A stretch of 64,000 nt of DNA from Trileptium ribeirensis (lineage: Eukaryota > Nematoda > Enoplea > Enoplida > Thoracostomopsidae). The DNA lies in the NCBI GenBank assembly GCA_030248225.1, contig JASANE010010005.1:26172-90171 (forward strand), in the 5' to 3' direction. The notes below the pieces were generated by a model that was given only the letters and a program-made list of their open reading frames with translations, did no database searches and was not told the origin of the DNA. Below are positions 21,420 to 32,800 of the stretch, piece by piece. Every line of letters begins with the position of its first letter. Positions within the stretch are counted from its first letter, which is position 1. A program made the translations under genes and the position numbers.

Positions 21420-22539
21420 CATGATAAACTAATTTCTGTCGCTGTAGTGGTCGTGGTTCCACAAACGATGAGGCACGTTGTTTACCTCATTGTCGTCGTC
21501 TCGCTTCACGTTCACTATCACTGGATTCGCTGGTCACTTTTTCGTAGTCGTCGCGACGTTCAGCGCGCGCTTGACGACTCGCAGTTCGTTGGGTCTTCTT
21601 TTTAGTTTGCGTTCCTCGCCACATTGTGTCAAAATAAACCCAACACCTTCGTTACTAGTATCGGTGTACAACCGAAATGGTTTCACTGGGTTAGGTTACG
21701 CTAAGATAGGCGCCGTAGTCAGTGCAACCTTGAGTTTATCAAAGGCTATTTGGCACTGTTCCGTCCAGCGAGATTCTACCGAATTAAATTTACTCGTTCC
21801 TTTTGTCCATTCGTGCAACGGAGCGGCGATGAGACTATAACCTTCGATGAATTGACGATAATAACCGGTCAATCCTAAGAACGAATGTACTTCCGTAACG
21901 TTTCGGGGTCTTTCGCAGTCCAAAATCTTTTGGACTTTCGCTGGATCTGGGGCAATTCCGTTTTCCGATACTACATGGCCTAGGAACAATACATCCCGTC
22001 GTACGAAGTCACATTTCTTGCCCAATTGATAAAGCTGGATTACGAAGACGATTAAACACACATTGGCTATCCCACAGGTGCTCTTCGAACGTTGGCGAGA
22101 ACACGATAACATCGTCGATATAACACAAGCAGAATTCCAAAAGATACCCCCATAGAACGATTTGCATCATTCTTTGAAACGTGGCAGGCGCGTTAGTTAG
22201 ACCAAAGGGCATTACCTTGAATTCGAATAAACCTTCATGACAAATGAACGCAGTCTTTTCAACATGCTCGGGCTCCATTTCTACCTGCCAATATCCAGCT
22301 TTTAGGTCCAATGTAGTAAAGTACTTTGCACCTTGAAGGGAATTCAATGTATCACCAATTCGTGGCAAAGGAAAACTGTCCTTTTTAGTAACATCATTTA
22401 ACATGCGATAATCGATACAAAATCGCATGTCACCAGTCTTTTTCCTGACAAGGACAACAGGAGATGCCCAAGGACTCATCGATGGCTGAACTGCATCATC
22501 ATAGCCTACGAAAGTACGTGGCAAAATCCGTTGTACCAT
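21420..22539 (-). pseudogene. Defective Gypsy RT and partial RNase H (second retroelement)
   Basis: The - strand frame from 22539 shows RT blocks SPWASPVVLVRKK, FCIDYRMLN, TLDLKAGYWQ, PFGLTNAPATFQ and the catalytic YIDD. After a frameshift near 22050 the connection region follows (FLGHVV, FLGLTGYYRQFI), then an in-frame TAA near 21692 and an RNase H start (YTDTSNEGVGF) at about 21605-21690. Beyond this the frame becomes highly charged and Ser/Thr-rich (to about 21180) rather than continuing RNase H. No integrase is present. The sequence is clearly related to, but distinct from, the element at the left end. Confidence 0.88.
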
Positions 22540-23506
22540 CGTACCTTTCGATAATAACGGGTTCCTTCGGAGGTGGCACGTTAACTACAATAGAAGGCAT
22601 TGCAGAAGCAGCCGCCGTCACAGGCGCTGGCACAGGGGCAGACGCCGCAGCATGCGTACACGAACAGTGTGTACACGTAGCAGAAGCAGTACTAGTTGGT
22701 ACATTCTGAATACCGGCCGAGACTACAGTCACTGCAGCTGGAACTGACACAACCGGGGCAGGCAGACGTGCACGTGGCGATGGAACAGGGGTCGTCGAAC
22801 TCCTGGCAGGTGCGGACGTAACGTCACAAGACGAAACCGGTTCACTCGGCAAGGGTACCGATACCCGAGTTGGCGCAACCTCAACTGAATCTGTTACCGG
22901 GAACCTAGGCTCAAAATCCAGACGCACTTTTGGCCTAGTATCTGCATCCACAACAGTGGCATCCATGTAAACTGAGTCTTCGATTCCCATTTCAGATGCT
23001 GGAGCCGACACAGGAGCCATACCTATCAGGTCTCGCAACTGGTCACGATTACCCCGCATCTCATCCATTTGTGCGTGTATATCACTATGTTGTCGTTCTA
23101 TTTGCTCGTGTATATCGTTGTTCTGCCGTCTTATTTGTTCTTGTAAATCATTCTTTTGTCGTACCACAAAACTTTGAAAACTACGTTCACGTTCCATGGC
23201 ATCTACCATTATTTTATCGTACTGACGACTAGAGTCACGCAGGTTACCACGCACCAAGTCAGTGACTTCATCATACTTATGATTAGTATCGCGTACTAAA
23301 TTAGTTATCTCATGATATTTCCGATTAGAATCGCATAAGCTTACTTCCATTCGCCGCAATGTCGCTTCCAGCGTGGTCAACGTAGCATCACTCATTGAGG
23401 TATTGCCACCACCACTAGCAGTCGGTAACGGCGTACTCGTGCTATCTATTCCCATAGACCACTGGGTCGTATCATCAGGAGGTCTTGGCGCGGCTGTATC
23501 ATCCAT
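22499..23506 (-). pseudogene. Gag-like N-terminal ORF of the second Gypsy element, truncated by internal deletion
   Basis: From the Met at 23506 (MDDTAAPRPP...): a Ser/Thr-rich start, then about 100 residues of repeated charged heptads (HEITNLVRDTNHKYDEVTDL, EQIRRQNNDIHEQIERQHSD) that look like a coiled coil, then Pro/Ala-rich sequence. It ends at IIERYDGTTDFATYFRRL, which resembles the start of a Gypsy capsid domain. It then runs directly into RT sequence in another frame at about 22505-22540. Capsid, nucleocapsid, protease and the RT start are missing, so an internal deletion is the simplest reading. Confidence 0.7.
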
Positions 23507-25203
23507 ATCGTAAAATAAACAAAACACCGTTTACAGCTACGACACTCGCCGATTCGTGCTGTAACGCGCAAAAATAACGCTAAGAAAATGTCACTAAATA
23601 CCTCCACTAACCACAAACCAATCCGGCAAACGAACCAACAGGAACTTCACAGGATCAGGATTGGCATTGACCTCGTCATGGCCACCATGTCGGAGCTAAT
23701 CTTTTTCGACGGCGGTGTAGCTTCGTGCTTACGCGGCGCTCCGACTCCCAGAGACTACTATAACACTCGAAAGATACAGTTTAGGCCACCAATAAATAAC
23801 GTACTAGTAGCTGGGGTGCGCGAGTTCGTGGTCTGGCGTACCAGGGAAGTGGTGATCCTTAGTTTCCTTATTGTTCCAACTTTGGTTGATTCCCAGGGCT
23901 AGCGGCTCGGCCGTTCGAGGGTATCTCTTTATGACGCTCTCTCTTTATAACAGCAACAACACCCAATTAGTATAAGTGTTTACTCACTAGTACAACGAAG
24001 TGCCTATATCAACTTATATTGAAACGATTTAGCCAGCGACGCCTATGCGTATTGGATGTTAGCCCTCGACTCAGCTTCGGACCAGCACTCCAACCAACTG
24101 TTCGACTACGACACGATATAAGAATCTCAAACTCAGACGAAGCTCTGCGGCATTTCATAAATTTTATACACAACACATTCCGCACATTAGTACAAATGCT
24201 AACATAAGGCGAGTTAATGCACAATGTCCGAATTCCAGACCGATAATACTAAATCAGTAATGAACGCTCCCGTCCATCTGAAGCTACTCTAGGCGTCAAC
24301 GCACACTTAAAACGTTTTATTCGCTACACGTGTTTCGACTAAACTCGGATACACGGATGAGCATGCTCCGACTTGTGACTACTGCTAATGCGGTAAGAAT
24401 ACTACGGGTACGTGTTAAATTGTGTTCCAACGCAATTACCGGCATTCAGCAAACAAAAGGCAACGGGAGCAGGGCGTGCACAACCTGATGAGGCGACTAC
24501 TTACCATACCAGCATTAAATTTTTATGACTCGGAGCACTTGACACCACCAAAAATAGCTAACCCGATCGTAGACATATTTGAAAAATGCGAACGGTGTCC
24601 ATAAAGTATTCAGCACACAACGTTAAATTAACAAATCTAGCTCGAGCACTACTCGCGAGAAGTTGAGGACGTGTCTCCACTATCCAGTAACGAAAATCTA
24701 ATCACAATCCAATAAAAAGGTTCAAACGCAACCTCCTGTTGAGATTATCGCTAAACAGCGCAGCAGGACCCTACAATCCAACTGGAAAATAAACCCAACA
24801 TAATTTACTAGATTATTGCCAATTAAAAACCATCCAATATTAGCTAGCTCCTCTTTCAACCCAAAACATAATCTCTAAACAAAGTTATAATCAGAATCCG
24901 AAAACACAACAAATGCAATGTATATCGCAAACCACTACTTCCTACGAGAACTAAACACCATTAACAACAAGTTAAATTCAAACTACACGTCGATTCGGCT
25001 GGCTAGGTCATCAACTAACAATTCCAAAACATCATCAGTAATAATACACAGTAATAATGCCAAATCACCCTATTCAAACGAGTAACCGTTTATGAATATG
25101 AAATACACCCAGCTGGCGAAAACAAACGGTACTGCGTACCGTATTAGAGTTATACGCGGTTTCCGCGAATATAATAACATATATATTATATATTTATTAT
25201 ATA
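23507..25203. other. Upstream side of second Gypsy element, no supported gene
   Basis: By position, the start of this stretch should hold the element's leader and 5' LTR. I could not confirm LTR ends or a primer-binding site. The + ORF at 23588-23902 (104 codons) has no recognisable domain. The rest, to 25.2 kb, is AT-rich without features. Confidence 0.35.
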
Positions 25204-25783
25204 ATTTAGAAGAATTTTAAAGAAAAATTTAGAAATGAGAAAAAGGGTGAGAAGGTGGAGTGTGGTTTGAGAAAAGTAGAGAGAGGTGGATGGTGAAATT
25301 TTAATATAATGAAGGGGGTAGGTAGGGGAGTTTGTATTTTAAATTTGAGGAGTGGGGGTTAAGATTTGGAAAATGGGAGATGTTTGAAAAATGTGAAAAG
25401 TTGAAAAAAAATGGAAATTTTGGAAAATAGCAATTTTAAGGAAATAAAAATGAGGAGAAACGGGTAGGGTAGATATGAGGTAAGGGGGATAAGGGGTAAA
25501 GGATATTAAAATTTGCAATGGGTTGGTAGGGTTTTGAGGAAATGGGAGATATTTAAAAAATGGAGAAAAATGAGGAAAAAGTGAAAATTTAGAAAAAGGA
25601 AATTTTACAAAAAGAGGTAAGAGGAGAAAGGGGAGTGTTGTATATTTTAATAGATGGGGTGAGGGGAAGAAAATATTAAATTTTGGAGGATTTTGGTTGG
25701 GTATTGGGGGCGGGAGGGTAGTTTGAATTTTAGCAGAAAAATGGGAAAAAGGAGAAAATGGATTTTGGGTAGAATTTTGGTCT
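25204..25783 (+). repeat. C-depleted satellite, roughly three ~170-bp units
   Basis: About 580 bases of the + strand contain only some six C residues, while G is common (GGGGGTAGGTAGGGGAG, GGGAGATGTTTG). Similar blocks recur near 25299/25502/25674 and 25371/25541, giving a period of roughly 170-200 bp. The boundary is sharp at TCTATGACC, where a transposase remnant starts. Confidence 0.75.
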
Positions 25784-26645
25784 ATGACCTACACCCAATT
25801 TGTACAGCAATGTCGGACATATGACGACATAATAGAACAAATTCGCGGAAGTGTGAGTGCGGCGAGGCCATGCATCTAGCGGCTCGAGGTGACAATTATG
25901 AATAGCGATGCAAAAAATCTCGCCACAAGTCCTCTATACGCCATAACTCATTCTTTGCCGGCCAACACATCTCCTTGTTCACTGCACTTTTGGTAATGTT
26001 TGCCTACATCGACAATTTGCCCACTGAATGGATTATGCAGCAGGCTAACATTGCATCAGACACAGCAACGAATTGGTATAACTACTATCGTGACATTGCT
26101 GTGGCCTACGATAATCAACACTGCCAAAATACTGTAATCGGAGGGCCAGGCCTTGATGTTGAGGTGGACGAATCCATGTTCTTTCGGCAAAAATACAACC
26201 GCGGCATGCCCAGAAGGAAACATGGATGGGTCGTCGGCATGATCGAGCGTCAAACCGGCAACTGCCTTTTGTTTTCGGTTGCTAATCGTACGGCTGCGAC
26301 CATCATACCTCTTATCCAACAACATATACGGCCCGGCACACGCGTCATCACGAACAATTACCAAACTTATGTCCAAGGTCTCCGCCGCTTAACCCATCCG
26401 CAGCCATATCTTCATGCAACGGTCAATCATCACAACCGCCAGTTCGTTAACTCAGACAACGTCCATGCCCACACCCAGAACATCGATGGCGTCTGGGGAA
26501 CCCTTAAGAACTTCATGAGGCGTCGACAAGGCATACCCGACACATTATTCCACCGTACTTTGATCGAGTTTCAGTAGCGCCGCCGTTTCTCCCACAACAT
26601 CCTCGGAGCTGTAGTGGGCAAAATTCGCGATCAACATCCTTTTTA
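25784..26645 (+). pseudogene. Merlin-type (ISXO2/IS1595-like DDE) transposase, decayed
   Basis: A possible start, MTYTQFVQQCRTYDDII (25784), is in one frame. The main frame begins near 25849 with a KCECGEAM zinc-type motif, then RCKK...SIRHNSFFAG, as in Merlin/ISXO2 proteins. The core has VDES (first Asp), the KHGWVVGMIERQTG block, ATIIPLIQQHIRPGT, NHHNRQFV and NIDGVWGTLK. Damage: a frameshift between the two N-terminal pieces, TAG at 25903 exactly where the family has W before RC, AAC (Asn) in ITNNYQTY where the second catalytic Asp is expected, Asp instead of Glu in NIDG, and TAG at 26575 followed by RRRFSHN in frame. The uninterrupted part is 25906-26577. Inactive. Confidence 0.85.
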
Positions 26646-26689
26646 ATTGTAAATTGTTATAATTTACGTTGCAATATAAATGTTAGACT

Positions 26690-26857
26690 AAGCCAAAGCC
26701 TTAGACTAAGCCTAAGCCTTAGACTAAGCCTAAGTCTTAGACTAAGCCTGAGCCTTAGACTAAGCCTAAGTCTTAGACTAAGCCTGAGCCTTAGACTAAG
26801 CCTTAGACTAAGCCTAAGTCTTAGACTAAGCCTGAGCCTTAGACTAAGCCTAAGCAA
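26690..26857. repeat. Interstitial telomere-like array related to (TTAGGC)n
   Basis: Hexamers such as TAAGCC, TTAGAC, TAAGTC and TGAGCC run in register, mostly as 18-bp triplets (TTAGAC-TAAGCC-TAAGYC). TAAGCC is a rotation of the reverse complement of TTAGGC, the common nematode telomere repeat. The array is short (about 170 bp) and diverged. It lies directly after the Merlin remnant. Confidence 0.7.
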
Positions 26858-26860
26858 AAG

Positions 26861-26880
26861 CCGGGGGGCTCCGCCCCCGG
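26861..26880. other. GC-rich hairpin after telomere-like array
   Basis: CCGGGGG and CCCCCGG form a stem around a short GCTCCG loop, followed by GACCCCCC. This is extreme GC in an AT-rich setting. It may be the end of a transposon, but no partner end was found. Confidence 0.5.
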
Positions 26881-27539
26881 GACCCCCCGTACTAAGCTGT
26901 TCTCCCACTAAACCTAATCACGATATGATCAATGCCAAAAATCCATCCATTTAAACGCATAAGAATTTCATTTAAAAATATCAGTTTTCGCTTGTATTGC
27001 CAGTATCGGGCTCCATATGTCGTTACCCTGACTACCTACGGATTCGTGCCATACACCTTTCGATAGCGCATCGGATCTTCTATTTCATGTCCAAATTTGA
27101 GCCAAATCGGTCCAGCCAATAAAAAGTTATGGTAAAAAATGTAAAAAAACCACAATCCACATTTTTAAAAAAAATCCGACCCCTGAAATTAGGGCCCCTT
27201 GCTGAAATCCCCTTAAGAGATAGAGCCCTGAAACCTTCTGAATTTGAAAGAGCGGGAAAAATTACCCCCCAGCAGATTAGGGGGAAGAATCTTAAGGCCA
27301 AGCTTTAGGAAAAAATCGCCAGAAAATCCTCCATATCCCCCAAAAATCCCAAAATAAAAGAATGCTGAATCAGCATATCGGAGGTTATACCTGAAAAGGG
27401 GTGACCCTGATCTCGAAGAGATCGGTTTTGGGGGTGAGAGATGATTGGGCGTCCAGAGAATATGGGGGCTATACCTGAAAAGATGGTGGGCCCCTTCCCT
27501 GATTTCCCCCCAACCCAAGGAGGGCACGCTTTTCTGTAC

Positions 27540-27720
27540 ATCTTTGCTTTCAGGACTCGGGTTTGTCTTGTTCGTCGTCAATAGCGTCTTGGGTCAACGC
27601 TTTTCAAATTCTTTTCGAAATTTCTCGAAGCTTGAATCGCCTTTGTATGGTAGTAGGTTTCGAACTTCATTCTCCATGTTGACCATGACCGCTTGACTGA
27701 TTGATTGCTGCGTCGTGCTC
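27540..27720 (-). pseudogene. Possible gag-like fragment
   Basis: The - strand from about 27719 reads VNMENEVRNLLPYKGDS then SFEKFRKEFEK, and after a one-base shift a further run of acidic residues. Similar 'F.kFr..Fe' patterns begin the capsid domain of many Gypsy gag proteins. Too short and broken to be sure. Confidence 0.25.
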
Positions 27721-27814
27721 GTCTTTTTGACGTTCCTTTTAACACTAGTTTGGTAAATACTTCGATCAATTGGTTCATCGTCATCAGATCATTGCTTTGA
27801 CTAACATAGTCCAA

Positions 27815-29605
27815 GTCTATAAACAGTACAACTAAGATTTGTTTTTAACGATTGCTGTCGATGTCACCTCCACGACGGACCTTGTGGTGCGTGTCAGAGA
27901 AGGGGATCGACCTGGCCGGAAGCGAAAATATACCTCGATACACCCCCGGCACAAGTGCCGAAATCATGGAGTGCTCTAAAATTATGGGGCCTCTCTGTGG
28001 ACAAGCCAGAATGAATACCTACATAACCTGCTGAAATACATTTCACAAAATCAGCCACACACACACAAAAATGTTGTTAAACTTATCCTCGAACATAGCT
28101 AGCAACATAGAGTTTGGTTGGTTTGGCGTGTATGGGAGCTTGACAAGAGTGACAGCGGAGTCTACCATTTCCGAATTTCAATTTTAACATATTCGTCGGA
28201 AAAATCCACCTATATTACGTATGTAGTCCATATGATTTTTTTGTTTCATCATGTAGTAAAACAGACTTAATTTCATTCAGTTTTTCGCTAACCGCAAACT
28301 GGCAAAATCAAATTCAAGTGCCAGAAATTAGACCTTATGTTCGAACAGAATTTCGGCGATTTCAGTTTACAGAAATTCTGTTGCCTAATGCATTATCGTT
28401 TAAGTTTGAATTATGCAGTGTTCGCGAACAAATTTAATGCAAAAGTGACGTCACAAAAAATCGACAAATTTTCGTTTTCAAAAATTTGGGTAATTTTACT
28501 TCAATTTACGCGAACAAAAAATGGTTAGATTTTAATCGCGAGCGCTGTGTTTTCGAACAATTTTACACCGAATTTCAATTGACCTAAAAGCATTCCGTAA
28601 CAAATTTTATCTAAAAATACAAAATAGGATGGTTGGCGGGATCTCGTTAAGTTTACTCGCGCATAAGAAATTACAGCTGTTTTGTTTGAAGCACACACGA
28701 TGTTCGTTCAAAAACAACATTTTCATTCTTTTCGAGACTATTCGTAGACGCGTTCGTTGAAACGAAAAAATTAAATCATTTTAAAGAATAAAAATGCCAA
28801 TGAATGCACGAAACGCAATTATTGATTTGAGAATTTGGTGTTCACAATGTACTCTCGAAGACGATTCATACTAGATATTTCTGGCATGGACTGTATATAT
28901 TTATTTATTATACAAAATATATATATCGATATAGTTACGAGCAGAAGAATAAAAGTAAATCTGTCGAGAACCAGTCGGGAAAATTGGCTGGGAAATAACT
29001 AAACGGATACCGCGGCACCATCAAGTACAATAGTTCATCATAAAGATGATAAAAAGAAGAACAACTGAAACCCGACAAACAATATAACCTTGTCCATTTA
29101 AATTTAAATGTTTCATTTAAATTGCTACACTTGAAAAAACTGCAATATTAACAATAAATTTATATAATACATTACTTCAATAATAAGATAATAACAATTA
29201 ATTATCCATTACTTTAAATCTTATTTCTTAAATGTTACAGTTTAGAACACCGCAGTTCGGAGCGTCTTAACGCTGCTATGCCCGTCTTAAGTCTACGTGC
29301 CTGGACCGCAGCTTAAAATAGATCCACTCGGATATTCACAAAAGAAAATTCATAGGCTGTGTCGTAATCGAAGGTCTTTCAAAACCATTGAATCCCAATG
29401 AAAGTTAGCAATTCCATAGTTTGTCACGAAAGCACTAGCAGCTTTGTCGCAAAGACCTGACTTTAGTCTATTCTGTCTACCAACTAAAACACAACTTTTA
29501 TTTTTTAATGTTCAAATCTAAGAAATCATTGACTATTGCACACAGGCACAACATTAATATTTAAGTGACAAAAGGTGATCATCCCGCCTGTATGTCTAAG
29601 AAAAA
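27815..29605. other. AT-rich region without supported gene
   Basis: No convincing exon continuing the TCERG1-like gene was found here on the - strand (no WW2 or FF-domain pattern). It is presumed intron or later elements. 27.85-28.03 kb is more GC-rich but has no recognisable product. Confidence 0.35.
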
Positions 29606-29610
29606 CTAAC

Positions 29611-29889
29611 CTCCAGGTCCAGGTGGAAACGGCCCAGGCGGAAATGGGCCCGGCGGCATTGTTCCCATTCCGGGCATCATCGGTGGCATTGTACCCATCG
29701 GCGGTCCACTAGCTGCTCCAGGCGGAAGCATGCCACCTGGTGCCGGACCACGTGGAGGTGGGCCCCCTGCACCAGGCGGTCCTGCATACGCGCCGCTCAC
29801 TGGTGGCATACCGCTGTTGGCCGTGCTAACAGCCAGACCGACGACACCGTCTTGATCTATTTTAACTCCAGTTTCGTTGGTCGAACTTT
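29611..29889 (-). CDS. TCERG1: TCERG1-like exon 9 (Pro/Gly/Met-rich)
   Basis: Acceptor TAATTTAG|AA, donor CTGGAG|GTTAGTT. Encodes SSTNETGVKIDQDGVVGLAV, then PPGAGGPPPRGPAPGG and PPGPFPPGPFPPGPG repeats. Last exon found. Ends in phase 1, so a further exon must follow. Confidence 0.75.
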
Positions 29890-32800
29890 CTAAATTAAAA
29901 ATATGCATCACGTTATTAACTTAAAAAGAAATAAATGCGACCGAAGCGAAGGGAACACTAGTCACAACACCAGTTTCGCGTAGTTACTAGAGCCAAACTG
30001 GCCTTCGATACATATCAGAAAGAGCGGAATCGTTGTCAAATCCTAATTCATACAAGATATTCGTAAGACAAACTTGACTGACTAGCCTAACTGGGTTTCA
30101 AACATTGACGCAAAACCCTGATACACAACTTAAAACTGATATCTAGTGTCGCCACACTTCTGATGTTTGGCCACTAAGAATAAATCGTCAAACAACAAAT
30201 TCGAAGCACAAGACCGAAGCTTATAGTAGCTCTGCCTCATAGCCTACCTAAATTAATGACCGTACGAAATGTTGAAAACACCAAACATTCCTCGACAACT
30301 AGCTGTCTGCCCATGTGCCGGCTAATACACCAAAAACCAAAGCAGAGTATCTATGCACAAACAAAAAATCCCTATAATAAAACATACAAATAGGTTGGGC
30401 CGCCATACAGCTGAAACTAAACCACGGACATTTGGCCCATTTTACTAAATCATAACCCCAATACTTTAGTAAATTCTACACTCGTTAAAATCCATAACAG
30501 CAACAATGCTGACAGCGCGATAGGAGGAGTGATTAAGGACAACTCCTGCTTGTGTCTCCACGTCTTCGACATTTCGGTGCGACTCCTCCTGCTTTTTAAC
30601 ATTTTCATCGCGGAACCGTGAAATTTCTTGCTGTATATCTTTATGTCTAGGCTATGATATAACTTTAACGACCAAAGCTATTTTTAATAATAATTCTCAA
30701 TTTCTTATACCCTACAAGTTACTCCACAGATATCAATTATACCTGGGAAACAGAAATTATATCTGGACCTGATTTATTACGCGAGAAAAAAATTCAAAAC
30801 CACGATTAACCCAAATTCTAAATTTCTCAAATAAACGAATGAATAAAAGCTACAGAAACAAAAAGTTTTTCACACACTTTCTTTTCGATCCGCGAGGCCA
30901 GTCGATTTAGCGACAGTTTCGATCTCGGCTTGAGTGACAACTTTGATGTTTTCACCTTGAGGACGCTCCCATGCTGATTCCCGAGTTTTTGCGTTGTAGA
31001 AGTATGGCTAAACAAATAACAAAATACTATCGATAAAGTAAAATCATCGCTTTATGTGCTAATCTTGTTGGTAGTCGTTAAATCATGCTAGTTCCTACGT
31101 GACAAAAAGTTGACCATACACACCGCATTCCATACACTATTTGTTTCAAACAATAACAGATAGACTATGTATAATTGTAAAATTTGCATCTTCCAACTAT
31201 TCGCTGTTCAGCGACCAAAAATTTTATATTTCACACGATCTAAATTCATCAAGTCTTTTTAAAAACACAGATTAGTTCCTAAAATAATTATCAACAAATC
31301 GCTGTAAAAAATATTGCCAAAGGCTAAATAATTAAATGTTTAGTTTTCCGGGAGCCAAAATTTGGAAACACAGGGGCGTTTAGATATATTTAAATTGGTC
31401 CAGCTGTAGTTTTGTATTTTATGATTCTAACATTCATTTATGATTCTCATTGCAATCGCGGCATATACTTAGAAATTTAATTCTTTTATAATACCTTTCC
31501 CTCTGGTGATTTCGTCTCGACCCATAATTCATCAGACGGGAGCACTCCGAGTGCCATTAGGGCTGCTTGTTGTGGATCGACAGGTGGCGCTGCGGTAATT
31601 GGGACTGGGCTAGGCGTTGATGAAGGTGGAGGCAACAAACCTCCGCCTCCCGGCATTGGCATTCGCATCGGAGGTGGAATAGAACCACTACCACCAGGCG
31701 GTGGAGGACCGTATCCTCGTGGTGGTGGAATATTTTGTTGTGAGCCCGCAACTCCTCCGCTTGAATAGTTGGGCGGTGGCAATAGCGGTGGACCACTCGC
31801 GTTGCTTGGCGCAGTACCTCCCATTGGCTAAAGTTATAAATTTGCGATTATAAATTAAATACTCTAAATCGTTGCTTCGTTTGGAAATCATTGACTAAAC
31901 CACTAAAGCTGCAATAGAAAGCTATATTACTATGAGCAATTTGTAAGAAATGAAATGTATCAAACAGATCAATGAGAAAGCGAAATCTGACAACGCTGTT
32001 TAAACACTGCACTTAGCCAGCAGTATCTGTCCTGATCACAATACTGCTACTGAATAAATCATTCTAGATATGACTTAGTAACTCGTTTGGCTCCGAAACA
32101 ACATACATATCCCGTAGGCACTAAATTTTTAGCAAAAAAACGATTGCCCTGTTGATCCATGACATCATCAGATTCAAACTTCGATCTAACATTAGATTCA
32201 AACTTATACCCGGCTTAAAGCTACTGCAAATCTTTTATTTTCGTTTATAATATAAACGCTCTAGCATGCACTTCCAACAACCAACGCTGGATCATCCTCG
32301 GAACGACATCAAGGCTAAGGCTTTAAGGCTTTGTGTAACACTATTCGCCAAAAAGAATAATTATACTAATAACGTGGTTATGCAATTTGAAATTATGCAG
32401 CGGTTACAAAACCACTGCAGGAGAGAGTTCGCTTCTGATTTGCCAAAGCCAAAAACATGTTAGTTTCGGCTTAAACTTATTGTATCAAAAAATCCTGTTT
32501 TATGGACACTACTGACAACAATTTAGAACAAAACTATCTCATCGAACAATCGTATCAACGCCTCTACGTGTAACATACCCTGAAACGCCCAGGTGGGCCT
32601 CTCGGTGCACCACCGAAATTTCCACCAAAACTCGGAGGCGGGCCCCTATTTCCAGGACTTCCACGAAAGCTGGATGGCCCTCTCGGCGGCATCCCTAAAA
32701 TAATAAAACAACGATAAGAGCAAAGAAGTGGCTATGTGTGGGCTTCGTAAAATCCTTTTCATTTCAGAAGCAATCAAATTACGGCGTCGACAGAAGACGT

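Noticed and set aside
26657..26908. Leu/Arg/Ser repeat ORF on - strand
   Set aside because: Translation of the telomere-like hexamer array.
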